This document shows positions 32,333 to 42,856 of a stretch of DNA of 64,000 nucleotides, piece after piece. The DNA is from Pseudevernia furfuracea (lineage: Eukaryota; Ascomycota; Lecanoromycetes; Lecanorales; Parmeliaceae): positions 62,001 through 126,000 of the forward strand of contig JAIUPT010000038.1 in NCBI GenBank assembly GCA_022315425.1. The letters are read 5' to 3'. The position numbers and the translations under genes are program-made. A model generated the notes under the pieces. That model was not told where the DNA came from. It saw only the letters and a program-made list of their open reading frames with translations, and searched no databases. How positions within the stretch are numbered: the first letter of the stretch is position 1; every line of letters starts with the position of its first letter.

Positions 32333-32827
32333 GCGACTCTATAATGAGCAATCAGTTGGCCTGCGGGTGGCGAACGAATAAAGCCACCACTATGCATACA
32401 TTGGAAAGACTCGTCGAGAACTTGGTTTCGGCGCGATTCCCCTATGGCAGCAGCGGCTATGGAAGAGCTCCTCGCCAGTGTGCCGGCAACAAGATCAACG
32501 TCAAGGACAGGAACAGGTTGATATTAGCTATCTGCCCAAGCACTGATATGATGCAACGACGGTCGATACTGTCTCAACAAAGATGATTTGCATCACATGC
32601 ATCCTCTTCGTATGACTGTGAACAAAGCTCTTGAGTCTTACATTTGCATCCATTGCGCGTTGAAAACAAGAAATTTCCGGGTGTCAAAGATACCGGCGAG
32701 CGGGCGCGAGCTGAGTGCGTGGCCCGATTGATTCTACGCAATTGGTCCTTCGAGGTCACGGGACCTCCTAGGCCTGACGCTTTCAGCTCATGGTGAGCCA
32801 CCCTGTCATGACTGCGTTCTTGTGGGA
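32333..32827. other. Convergent intergenic region
   Basis: Between the ends of BTB copy 3 and the methyltransferase gene; nothing recognised. Confidence 0.5.
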
Positions 32828-33724
32828 TCACTTCCTCGCAACTACTTTCAGCCTGACATATCCAAGCCACATGGTTCCATCTTCCTCGTGAGTGAGAACG
32901 GTCTGGAGCACATCACACACCTCCCGGACCACAGCCTCCCTCTGAGCCTCCGTAGACAGCACATCCAGAAAGTTTGCTCCCATCAATCTCAACCACCCCC
33001 CCAAGCCCCCTTCTCGCTCCGCTGTCAATTTCGTAGGCCTATACTGTAGCTTCATCTTCTCCACCTTGAACCCGGCCTGCTCCAGCATCCCCTCCATCAA
33101 ATCTTCTGAAGGAAAGAACCACGGACACGCCTCCCTAGCCTTCTCAACACCCACCCCTTGATGTAACAGAGCGGCCAAAAGCGCCGCATGGACATCCGCA
33201 ACATTCCCTGCACCGCCCATCTCGAACACAAAGGTCCCACCTGGCTGTAAGGCTCTGTAGACCCCTCGAAAGACCGACATTCGTGTCGAGGCATCCCGAA
33301 GGATCCAATGTAGAGCGGCATTCGAGAACACCTTGGTATACCCCGCCTCTTTGACCGCGTTGCTACGTTCAAGGTACCGACAGTCAAGCAAATTCCAGGT
33401 TAGGGCTTCATTGCTGCCGTAGGTATCCTCAGCGGCCTTGATGAGATTGGCAGAGGCATCGACGCCAGCGACACGAGAGCAGCTGGAGCGAATCTTAGCC
33501 GTTAACACGCCGTCGCCGCACCCGAGGTCGAGAATGGTGTCGGTGGGTTGAGGATCAAGCCATTGGACAATCTCTTGGGTGAGGAGGGGAACGAAGGAGG
33601 CGGAGGCAGAGTAGGCATTTGCGGTCCAGTGGTCTTTCCCTTGAGCATCTACGCTGGGTTTTGGTTCTTGGCTTTCATTCATGCTGGGCTCCTGGGGAGA
33701 GCTCTGAGTCTCATGCACCGACAT
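32828..33724 (-). CDS. SAM-dependent methyltransferase, trans-aconitate methyltransferase-like
   Basis: A 298-aa class I methyltransferase. Motif I (DTILDLGCGDGVLTAKI, about residues 61-77) binds S-adenosylmethionine; the acidic end of strand 2 is RVAGVDASANLIKAAE. The segment VFSNAALHWILRD with its Asn-Ala-Ala-Leu-His-Trp matches the Tam-like and related small-molecule methyltransferases, and ALQPGGTFVFEMGG is the usual post-motif. The N-terminal 30 residues are polar and likely disordered, followed by HWTANAYSASASFVPLLTQE. Single exon, no targeting signal, so cytosolic. The substrate is not determinable; short organic acids are a guess by family. A TATA-like element lies about 115 nt upstream of the start. 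Confidence 0.87.
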   Translation of the reverse strand: MSVHETQSSPQEPSMNESQEPKPSVDAQGKDHWTANAYSASASFVPLLTQEIVQWLDPQPTDTILDLGCGDGVLTAKIRSSCSRVAGVDASANLIKAAEDTYGSNEALTWNLLDCRYLERSNAVKEAGYTKVFSNAALHWILRDASTRMSVFRGVYRALQPGGTFVFEMGGAGNVADVHAALLAALLHQGVGVEKAREACPWFFPSEDLMEGMLEQAGFKVEKMKLQYRPTKLTAEREGGLGGWLRLMGANFLDVLSTEAQREAVVREVCDVLQTVLTHEEDGTMWLGYVRLKVVARK

Positions 33725-33837
33725 TGCTTAGGTGCAGTGGAAGTGTGAGTGGTCATGCCTCGATGATTTCGGGGGAAGAGTCTCGGTTGAGTGTGGGATG
33801 TTGTTTCGTAGACATGGCCCCAATTAGAGCTCGAGAG

Positions 33838-33850
33838 CCTTATATACTCA
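33838..33850 (-). promoter_or_regulatory. TATA-like element of the methyltransferase gene
   Basis: On the minus strand the sequence reads GAGTATATAAGG about 115 nt before the ATG at 33724, a position normal for fungal TATA boxes. No functional evidence. Confidence 0.5.
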
Positions 33851-34966
33851 ACGTGGCAGGCGAAGAGAGCTTTTGAGTTACCACAGTGCTCGAATAGTCA
33901 ACGTCGGTTATTATTCACAGCTCCATGAGGTACCTAAGCTCTCCGCAGTCGGACCGCTCCATTGCCAAGAGTCTGCTGACTAATACTCTATATGCGCATC
34001 TAAGCCCTCCATCGACGACGTGTTCACTTTTAAGTCTCGTGAGCAAAATAGATTTTTCGAGACATATCTCTATCGCGCATGCCGACAATATTGCCAGATA
34101 TTTAATTCCGTACGGGTTCCGTAACTCCGTATCTCCATAGAATAAGCGTTAGAGGTTCCATCAATCATCATCCATGTCCAGAGTACGAGTACCTTAGATG
34201 AAGCTATAACATAACGTTTAGGTAAAGTGAAACTACCTGTACCCATACAGAGTCATGATGCTTATCTGGAAAGCTAATAGGGGCTAATAAGGGGCTAATC
34301 AGGGGGGCTAATAGGGGCTAATAGGGCACCCTGCATGTTTGGCAAGTGTGTCGGACAATGTTCAGATAAGGGGGGGAACAGGTTTTGAATGCCTGGCTAG
34401 CCTATCAACGTCTGCATATTTCAAAACTGCAACTTCTATCACTTTCTCTCTCGTCTTCTCCGATCTTCATCATATCAACCGCCTGTGTGCACACGATCCC
34501 ATTCCCCTTACGTATGTGAAATGTAAAATCATCCCACGCACAATTCAGACCCTGTCATCCCCAACCATACATACCTTAATTATAATCTGATAATCATAGT
34601 TGATCGCACCAAACCTCTCTTCTCCGAAAATGTTTCCTACGCAATTCTTCCGCTTACACAGCGGTACAAGCCATCTACCTGACTCGTTATATCGACCTCC
34701 AACAAGTCCTCCGGTGTCACTTTAAGCATCTCGGTGGGCCAATGGTCCATAGCCAGCTCGTTCGGATCCCCCAATTCTCACGACGGTGACCTCTCGAGAT
34801 TGTCTAGTCTCACTGCATTCTTTAGCAGCCTCTGAGCAACGCTGTTGGGAAGGTGGAAGCGAAGCATTGCTTTTTGAGACTCTCAAATCATATTGCCACT
34901 CTGTCCATCTGTCCATATCACAAGCAACATCCGACTGGGAACTGCACGCCTCTTTCCTTCGCCAAC
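33851..34966. other. Divergent intergenic region with a short minisatellite
   Basis: Contains the promoters of the methyltransferase and the Zn2Cys6 gene and the GGGGCTAATA array at 34273-34327. No gene recognised. Confidence 0.6.
34273..34327 (+). repeat. GCTAATAGGG minisatellite, five units
   Basis: Five direct copies of a 10-13 bp unit (GCTAATAGGG with variants GCTAATAAGGG and GCTAATCAGGGGG). The G tract varies in length between units. Confidence 0.9.
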
Positions 34967-37229
34967 ATGGCTGCAGCAGTCGCTTTTCGCCACCCATTCT
35001 TACCACCAGCGTCAACCACCATGTCAGCCCCTGCCCTTTCGTCTCAGCCCTCAACGGAGAGTCTGCGCTCAGAACCGAAGCCAACGCAGGCTGCGAATGC
35101 CAAGGCCTCCCGAGGTCGAAGAGACCGTCCCTGTGACGCATGCCGAAGGAAAAAGAGCAGATGTGTGATGAATGAGGGTCAGACCAACAGCTGTGTAGCC
35201 TGTAACGCACATGGAAATCAATGTACTTTCCTAGAGGATCCTCGGCCGCGAAAGAGAAGGCTTGACTCGGAAGGGAAAATTGCAGATAGCGGGAAGCGAA
35301 GGTCAGCGACCGTCACGGTCGGTACCTTGTTTGGTCGCACTTACTGACAGCTCGTCCAGGTCCGTTGCGGATTCGCAATCCGACGGCCATTCTCGTGGTA
35401 CGATCAAAGTCAAGCGGGAGGAGTCAGGAGGATCAGCAGCATCGCGCTCAGAGACGGCAGTAAACAGCTGGCAGTATCAGGGCACACACATGGGCTACAC
35501 AACTGAGCTAGATCCCATCCTATTCGACGTCTCCCCTGCAGGAGGCTCCGGCTATCAGAAGCCTGACGGTCGCAACGCATTTCTCCTACATCAGTCCGAC
35601 ATACCTCGGTATGCGGAGCCCCAAGCCAACTTGATCCAGGCCATCGACAAGCTCATCGAGCCACATGGTCCTTCCCTCATCCAGCACTTCCGCTCGATCA
35701 ATCGCAGCTTACCAATCGTCGAGAGTACCTTCTTCGAGACCTACCATGGACGCCGGAAGAACAGCTTGGATCCTGCTCTGCTATGTGCTGTCTACCTCGT
35801 TTCCGCCTCATCGGCCGCCCATAATCTGGGAAATGTGACATGGCAACAGACGGATGTTACTCAGTTGGAGGATCTGGCATTCCAGTTGTTGGAAGGCGCT
35901 CTTTCGAATCCTACGCTGTCGACTCTCCAGGCTGGATTGCTTTTGATGCAAAGGTCAAACGTTGATTCAAAGTTTCTAAACACACAATTGATCGGTGCTG
36001 CCTTTGAGCTTGGCCTCCATCTCGACTGCTCGAATTGGACCATACCGCCTCTGGAACGTGGTTTGCGAAAACGGCTGGCATGGGCGTTACACATGGAAGA
36101 CCAATGGTGCTCTTTGACGCACGGGCGACCATCGTTGATATCAAAAGAGCACTGGGCGGTACATGATCTTTCCGATGACGATTTTGAGGAAGTGAATCCT
36201 GCCGCGGAAGAGGAGGTACTGGACGAGTTCAGGTTGGGGCATGAGTGCTTTTCCCAGATGGTCATTCTGACAGGTATTCTATCAAACATCTTGAACACCC
36301 TCTACACCCAGAAGGCCATGCAAGAATTTGACGCGGCTGGGCCGAATGCGACACGGTTGATCCTTGAGCGGGCGAAACCAATCCAGGTCTCCCTCAAAGA
36401 ATGGTTCACACGCCTACCGAAAGAACTGAAGATGGACAATGGACAGGCGCCTGCAACCATTGGTAGGTTGTCCCAAGCCTTCAAACAAGATTCAAAGTTG
36501 ACGGTTATAGGACACCTACATCTGGCCTACTTCGCCACGGAGATAACCCTTCACCGCTGCATCATCCGCTCCCTGAGCACCACTGCTACCGATATTTACC
36601 TTACCCACGTCTGCCGCTCAGCTGCCAAAGCTCGCCTGATATCCGCCATGGACTTCGTCAATCGCCTACGACCTAGCCACCTGACTGCTTTCTGGTACTT
36701 TCCCTCCCGGGTCAACTTTGCCCTCATCGCAACTTTCGGTAGTCTCCTCCTCGCCACGGCACCTTGCCAAGAGGAAGCAGAATTCTACCAAGCCAGGTTG
36801 GCGGAGTACAAATGGACACTATCAGTCAGCGCCCAAAGCGCCGGCTTCTTGAGTTTTGCTATCGAATCGCTAGAATCAGTCACAGGCCTACTGAAAGATA
36901 TGCCCATGAAACCCAAGATCGAAGACCTGGACATGCGACAGGTACCCCCGCCGCCTTCACTACCCCTTACGAGATTGATACCACCACAAGAAGACGACGA
37001 CGACGACTTGATGGAAGATGGGTCCGAGGCGCAATCCGTGCCCATCCCACCTCCGGAAACCAAGTCCTCGACCTCGGAAATGATGTCCCCTTCAAACTCC
37101 GCTTGGAGTGCTCCAGCAACTTACGGACCGTACATTGGCCCCTTCGCTGATCTAGGAGCTCGGAATTGGTTCGAGCAATCCCATCACGGATCGCCCGAGA
37201 CTGAAAGGATGCAATTGTTCGTTGGATAG
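34967..37229 (+). CDS. Zn2Cys6 transcription factor, TamA/DAL81-like
   Basis: Exon 1 (34967-35301) and exon 2 (35360-37229), 58-nt intron; 734 aa. The binuclear zinc cluster is at about residues 50-85: RPCDACRRKKSRCVMNEGQ, then CVACNAHGNQCTFLEDPRPR and a basic KRRL. The extra residues between the second and third cysteine pairs and the phrase after the sixth Cys recall the TamA/DAL81 group, which act as co-activators in nitrogen use. A fungal-specific transcription factor domain covers about 200-560, with the diagnostic LRKRLAWALHMEDQWCSLTH and GRPSLISKEHW. The tail is acidic and Pro/Ser-rich (EDDDDDLMEDG), a plausible activation region. A missed intron would break the frame right after the cluster. 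Nuclear. Group assignment is by memory and moderately sure. Confidence 0.88.
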
Positions 37230-38237
37230 ATAGATGGAATGATGTTACAAGTAGCGATCTTTATGTACAAAGCGACAGCCTTTGGCGAGTTTCGGATGGA
37301 TGACATTATACCCTTACGCAAAAGCACTCAAATCTCATCCGATTCAAAGGCATGTTACACCTATCGCGAGCCATTTCCCAATCCTTTCCGTCCGCCTTTA
37401 TATACCCCGAAAGGTACAGCTGAACCTATGACATACAAGTCGTCCTGCTCCGCACCTATGAACATAACAGAATAGGGAGCTCAGAACAAGCCCATCCCCC
37501 GATGCACCTCCCAACATTCAATACTCCACTTGCCCCTCCCTTGACCTTTTTCTCATATCCCCCAAAGCTCCTCTGCTCCCTTTTCCAAAGTTTCCCAAGG
37601 TTCTACTTACTTACTAGTGCCGAAACTTGCTGATGGTGGATGAGCTCTATTTTTTGTCCAGAGAGAAGAACCCTCGTACGGTACCATGCTTCGGAAAGCG
37701 GGCCAAAAAAGGGGCCCGGAGCTTTCCCGACCTGATCATTGCTTCACCAACGCCAACGGGATCGTAGCCATTGCCGAGCGGAACCTGCAGCATAAAATAC
37801 AGACAGCCTCGTTCCCCGGCCCCATGTATCACCGTACCACCACTTCCTCTCGCAGAGTGCCTCGTCTAGCCTCGTCAAGCCTCGTCAAGCCTCGTCAATG
37901 ATGACACGCGCGATCACGCGACGCAGAAAGGGGATCTATGCTCGGTTGCCCTTCAACAATGGCGCTAATGCCATAATCCCTAGGTAGGCGCTGATCGAAC
38001 AAGTCAACAGGATCCGAACAGCGTTCTTCATTGGAAGATAACCTCCTACGATCCTAGGGTATGCCATATTGGTGGTCTGCTACATCTCGCGTTGGAATCG
38101 TCCCTCTTCCAGCAACGCTACGAGAGACGATACCAGGGGGCAATGAAGCCAGCTGCGGCGGCTTCGACTTCTCCTCCAACATGATGCCAATTCTCCAACA
38201 CCGGTATCATAGGAATGCGGCTGTTCGATGGGCGGAA
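37230..38237. other. Intergenic with a small tandem repeat
   Basis: No gene recognised. Four copies of CCTCGTCAAG (one variant CCTCGTCTAG) lie at 37858-37898. Confidence 0.5.
37858..37898 (+). repeat. CCTCGTCAAG tandem repeat, four units
   Basis: Four adjacent 10-bp units with one substitution in the first. Confidence 0.9.
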
Positions 38238-39380
38238 AGGCTAAGATTTCTCACTTTTGCCGGTGGTGAGGGTTGCACATACGCCGAAATGCCAGAAGGA
38301 TCCGACTCGACGAAAAAAAACCCACTCCGGGGTCAATGCACTCGCTGTGGAGTGCGAGTTTCGCCTCCGGCAGGACACATATGTGCTACCCATGCTCAGC
38401 TTTAATGACCCTGACTTCAAGGCGTACGAGAAACGAGCCAAAGACTGTACCAACCCTTGCATACACGTCGAAGAATGCGTCTTGTGAAGAATGTTTGCAG
38501 ATACTAGCTCTATTTCCAAACGGTGGTAAGGCATCAAAAGATTCCCACCCGAAAGCCCAAACCAAGGGGGCACGAGGCAGGTCTGAATTAGGGCTTTGCA
38601 CTCATTTCGTAGCCGTATCCCACTGTTGGTCCAGCCCAAGCGCTCAAAAGTCGGGTGAGCCTGACACAGACGGCGAACCGTATCAAGTCAACGAGGAAGA
38701 CGTGAAAACAGTGCGTCCCATACGCGCTCCAAAAGATAAAATTGATCGGGCGGTGGGTTTGGCCGCTCAGATTGGATTCCGAATGATTTTTGGGTCGTCC
38801 AGGTGATTCCAATGCTCCCATTTGTCCTCCTAAGATTTACCGGTCCTAACACAGTACAAAGGAATTCATCGAGCAGGAGAACGAGAACGAGAAAGAGCTT
38901 GCTATCCAGGGGATGGAATATGTGTGTGTCAATGCGCAGATCTCCAATGGGTTGTTTTAAGTGACACTAGAACCACGCCATCTCGACGCTTTGCTACTAT
39001 TTTGCGAATCGAAGGTTAGGTTTCGGGCATGCTACGTCAAGATCCACGCCCGCTCGAGCAGTGTCGATGTCTCCGAATGGAAAAATCTTGCGGTCCCCAG
39101 GATCACCTTTTTTAAGTGTTTCGCGCCCACTCCAGTCTTTGCGCAGACGCCCATTCGTACTGTGACTCCGATGCCGAGGAACCAAGCCAATCTGTTGTTG
39201 TTGTCTAGGACCGATAGTTGCAGCGTCCCAAGGCTCGGTTGTCGAGGAGAAGGCATATTCCGCAAGAAAGCTCTATGCCAAGCGCACTGGAGACATCATG
39301 ATCGCACTACGAAATTATCATCCATGATAACACATGCGAGTGCTCGAACGGTACGGAAGGATTGCGCATGTTGGTGACAT
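38238..39380 (+). pseudogene. Decayed HET-domain (heterokaryon incompatibility) gene
   Basis: A first frame gives VECEFRLRQDTYVLPMLSFN and CTNPCIHVEECVL. A shift leads to ASCEECLQILALFP. Next come the HET signature start LCTHFVAVSHCWSS (compare YVAVSYCWG) and RAPKDKIDRAVGLAAQIGFR. The frame is lost near 38800. In the next frame KEFIEQENENEKELAIQGME and YVCVNAQISNGLF correspond to the IDQxCIxQ block and the helix after it, and LEPRHLDALLLFCE follows another stop at about 38957. No further HET C-terminal part is clear after about 39000. HET proteins trigger cell death upon fusion of unlike mycelia; this copy cannot make such a protein. Confidence 0.75.
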
Positions 39381-40657
39381 TCTGACATTGGGTTCGAAAA
39401 GGGTGTTTTGATGAAAGATGAGGAATTTACTTTGCTTGGCGACTTCATCAAGATGGTTGCGACGATAACCTGAAGACCGGAGACAGAGAATAGTGTAGCC
39501 TTCTCTCCAATCCAAATCGTAACTCAAGGCGACGGATTGTTCCCACGCTTCCTCGAGGCTTCTATGTTGGTGATGGACGGTTGGAGCTGATGAAATTGAA
39601 ATTGTGGCTGTGTGACCGACTTGGTCAACCAACGAAAAGGATGAAACAGGCTCAGCAAAGATCGAATCCTACCACCGCTGGACTTTTTGAGCCTCAGGAT
39701 CGGGACGATGCGACCCTGATCTACTCTGAGCCTCTTTGTTTCCTGTCATGAAACTCGAAGCCTAAAAACTGCACACCAGCCTTTTCCACCGTTGTTCACC
39801 AAAGAAGACTCTCGTACTGCCACGTCTTGTGCGAGGCAATTCCATGACTGTTCATCGACGATCTCTTGCGTGCGGTAATAATTGTTTTCGCCACAAGACG
39901 AATGTTACAAAGGTCGGGGATGCTTTTGTCATGCCAGTCAGTAACATGAGTGTGAGAGTGGCAGATGAAAATCCTGGTGCTTTGCCTTGAAACACGATAT
40001 CCGATCAAAAGGTGGCGCACACTCCTCAACCCGAATCCCTTTCTCTGGTGACTAATATTCCTGCCATCTATATTGGGGCCTTCAAAGATTGATTGTCTGC
40101 CCCCCAGGGCCATGATATCTCACATACGTGTGGCGCAACTCTCTTACTGATCCTACCTAGGCCCCGTTGAAATCTTGCTCTTGTTCTATGAATTGCGGCT
40201 TCGGATATTTCTGTGCCTCCGTCTTCCTTCATTCCACTGCTTCGCCATTGGTGTCGTATGGCGAGATGAGCCCTTGTGCTTGGAACAGATCCAAACTCTT
40301 GTTTCATTGTCGCGTGATGCTCCTATGGTCTATACTAAGGCCTGATGACTTCCTTTCTCTGTGGTCCGACGTCTATCTTCTTACTTCGCCATAAGGCTCT
40401 CCACTCCAAATAGATTGAGAGAGTCTCGGCAATGCCTCATTGATCTTTTTTCGGCCTGTTGACCTCCTTCCACTTCGCCCGACTGTCATTCCCATACTTC
40501 GCCGCCTCTGACTTCCGCACGCGATACTACCTTGCTACTTCGAATATATAAGAGCGTACCACACCCACAAGATCGGGCCTCAGACAAGCACCATCACTCA
40601 TATTCAACTACTTAAATCGACCATATCCAACCCGCCTACATCGCACCCTCACCGACC
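39381..40657. other. Intergenic; upstream of the RlpA-like gene
   Basis: Frames here lack recognisable features. The last 120 nt hold the promoter described separately. Confidence 0.5.
40544..40552 (+). promoter_or_regulatory. TATA box of the RlpA/expansin-like gene
   Basis: ATATATAAG, about 106 nt before the ATG at 40658, followed by a pyrimidine/AC-rich leader (CACAAG, CAAGCACCATCACTC) typical of a highly expressed fungal secreted-protein gene. Confidence 0.6.
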
Positions 40658-41155
40658 ATGAAGGCCCAGATCCTCACCCTCGGCCTCGGCCTCGCCCTTT
40701 CTGCACCCCTCGCCTCCGCGTACCAAGGCAAAATGACCAACTACCAAGTTTCCGCCGGGACAACCTCCTGCGGGACGAACCACGCCGACTCGGAAATGGT
40801 CGTCGCCCTCTCCCTCTCCTTGATGCAACAAGGCTGGCCCGGCAACCCCAACACAAACCCCAAATGCCAGGACTACATCAGCATCTGGAACCCCGACACG
40901 CAGAAACTGACCGAGAACATCCAAGTCGTGGATTCGTGTCGCGGCTGTGGCATGTATGACATCGACGTCAGCGACGCCGTCTTCGCCGCCGTGGCGGATC
41001 CGGCCTTGGACCACGGAAACGGCTGGGAGATTGTTGATTGGGGAGGAAACGGAGTTGGAGGGAAACGCGACTTGGGCCTCGAGACATTGAAGGTCGGGCC
41101 GGTGGGGAAGCGCGAGCCGCATCATCCGCATGCCGAGGTGGCGAGGGAGGAGTAG
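40658..41155 (+). CDS. Secreted RlpA/expansin-like double-psi beta-barrel protein, 165 aa
   Basis: A signal peptide (MKAQILTLGLGLALSAPLAS, cleavage near 21) leads into a compact domain: GKMTNYQVSAGTTSCGTNHA, MVVALSLSLMQ, NPKCQDYISIWNPDTQKLTE and VVDSCRGCGMYDIDVSDAVF. The order Gly-x-x-Thr-x-Tyr, Ser-Cys-Gly, Asp-Ser-Cys-x-Gly-Cys and the Asp-x-Asp-x-Ser is that of small fungal DPBB proteins (cerato-/barwin-/RlpA-like, also called plant-expansin-like). An expansin-type second domain is missing. A charged tail follows with KR pairs (GGKRDLG, GKREPHHPHAEVAREE) that could be processed by a kexin-like protease. It acts outside the cell, perhaps binding wall polysaccharide. C-ending codons dominate the 5' half. 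Confidence 0.85.
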   Translation: MKAQILTLGLGLALSAPLASAYQGKMTNYQVSAGTTSCGTNHADSEMVVALSLSLMQQGWPGNPNTNPKCQDYISIWNPDTQKLTENIQVVDSCRGCGMYDIDVSDAVFAAVADPALDHGNGWEIVDWGGNGVGGKRDLGLETLKVGPVGKREPHHPHAEVAREE

Positions 41156-42316
41156 GCCGACGGCGATGATACCGGGATGGCTTGGTGAGCAGCTGCGCTG
41201 CCGTATAGTATCGCTGGTTGGTTCCTTTTTCACACCTTTGGGCACGTTGGCATGCTCACTACACTCCTTTTGTGTTCTTCTGGACTGGTCCCACTTTGGT
41301 CGCGGCACGTCGGCATGCTCTGTTTCGCTCTTTCGACATCCTTCTCAGCTGGGCACGGTGGCGCGCTCGTTACACTCATTCAATCCTTCTTCTTCGACCT
41401 GGGCTGTTGTCCCTTTCGGTCCGGGCACGTTGGCATGCCCATCGACATTCTTTCGGCTTCATACCCAATCTCCTCATTGGGACTGTCTCCTGGATCCCAT
41501 CATTCGTTTACCGTTCCACTGTTCTTCCTGCTTTTCTCTTTAATTGCCCTGGTGGCATGCTGTCATCCTGATTTTCTGCTTGTACTGTTAGCGTCATTCT
41601 GGTGTTGATTTTGGGGGCTCTTTGGCAAGTTTGTGGTCTCTGCTATTTTGGCTTTTGTATATATAGCGGTCGGAGTTCTGGTGTATCATAACTTTGTTGC
41701 ATGGTCTGCATCAGTCCTCACATGTAAATAAGTTTGACTGTCAGCGGAGTATATAAGACTAGCTCTTTACTCTAACAGATCAAACCATGTCCAGTATAAT
41801 CTCCTGTGGTATGTAAAGTGGCATGTATACAGCTAAGAATCTGGAAACCGTCATTGCCCGTTTCTGCCGAATGCCTTGAAATATGGCATCCTGAAATTCG
41901 CTGAAACCATGTCAAAAGAGTACCAATCTGGCCAATTAGAAGGCGTAGATCTGATTTAACATGAGCGCCTTACCAAAGATACACGCCGTCCAGCCCAAGA
42001 GTCTTACACAATGTGTTGACACGTATTCCCTCATCCCTTTCTCTGACAGCTCAGCGCAGCCAACCAGATATCCAGCCAAGACACTGGAGTTCTCGTTGCC
42101 GGACCAATGCTAAATAATAGGGAGTTGATTGTCACAGGCGTTGAAAAAAACAAGCAAAAGTTCCGAAATCCCGCTACGTACTCGTATGTAATGGATACCT
42201 ACCTTGTCACACTACTCTAAGTGTATTGTTACATGCGCTAGCACACGCACTCACGCACATTCCGACTCGGTCCACCGTGTCTACAATCTGCGCATGTGAA
42301 TGCGCAACAAGCAATA
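41156..42316. other. Intergenic; A-poor stretch with dispersed repeats
   Basis: From about 41218 to 41543 all three plus-strand frames are open because the strand is poor in A. A GGCACGTTGGCATGC-like motif recurs four or five times there. The rest, including a TATATATA at about 41658, shows no gene. Confidence 0.6.
41239..41555 (+). repeat. Dispersed GGGCACGTTGGCATGC-like direct repeats
   Basis: Copies start near 41240, 41302, 41351 and 41423, with a weaker TGGTGGCATGC near 41548. Spacings are irregular (about 62, 49, 72 and 125 bp). Most contain the palindrome GCATGC. Confidence 0.65.
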
Positions 42317-42856
42317 ATGGCAGACCAAGAAGAACAATCACAAGCACAAGCACCGGCCCCGCCACCGGAGCAGCAGAAGCAAAGTTCGCCTCCGCCCCTC
42401 AACGGCGCCGCGGTCTCGCCCCCACCACCACCACCTGGTAAGTTAAAAAACTGAACCCTCAGCCCCTCCACTCGTGCCCCCCCCCCCGCTTCTTCACAAA
42501 ATATCTAAATCCCCTCCACAGACGACCCCACCCCACCCCCCCAATCCTGCGCCAATGCCACCTGCACCACCACCACCACCAACAACAACAACAGCAGCAA
42601 CAACAGCAACCAACCCCTCCCCCCACCGCCCCCCTCCCTAAAACCCTGTTCGAAATGCCACAGCGCGCTCTACTGCTCGCGCCCCTGCCAAAAGGCCGAC
42701 TGGAAAAGGCACAAGAAGACGTGCGCCCAGACGGCGCAGCGGCTGGCCGCGACGGACGAGCGGCCGAGCCCCCGGGTGCAGAGCGGGAGGAGGGAGGGAT
42801 CGAAGCGGGGGGGCAACGAACAGCAGCGGCTGCGGAAGTGGCAGTTTGATACTTGA
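42317..42856 (+). CDS. Small MYND zinc-finger protein, 151 aa
   Basis: Exon 1 (42317-42437) encodes a Gln/Ala/Pro-rich leader ending in a proline run. An 84-nt intron (42438-42521) with a poly-C tract follows, then exon 2 (42522-42856). Exon 2 holds an atypical MYND finger: SCANATC, a low-complexity Thr/Asn/Ser/Pro insert of about 35 residues, then KPCSKCHSALYCSRPCQKAD and WKRHKKTC. All eight ligands are present but the insert between the first and second Cys pairs is far longer than in ordinary MYND domains. The C-terminus is basic and short. It is not obviously related to the MYND gene at 3527 beyond the finger. Probably a protein-binding adaptor. Confidence 0.8.

Noticed and set aside
40649..41308. 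219-codon minus-strand frame
   Set aside because: Antisense shadow of the RlpA-like secreted gene, which has a signal peptide and domain motifs.
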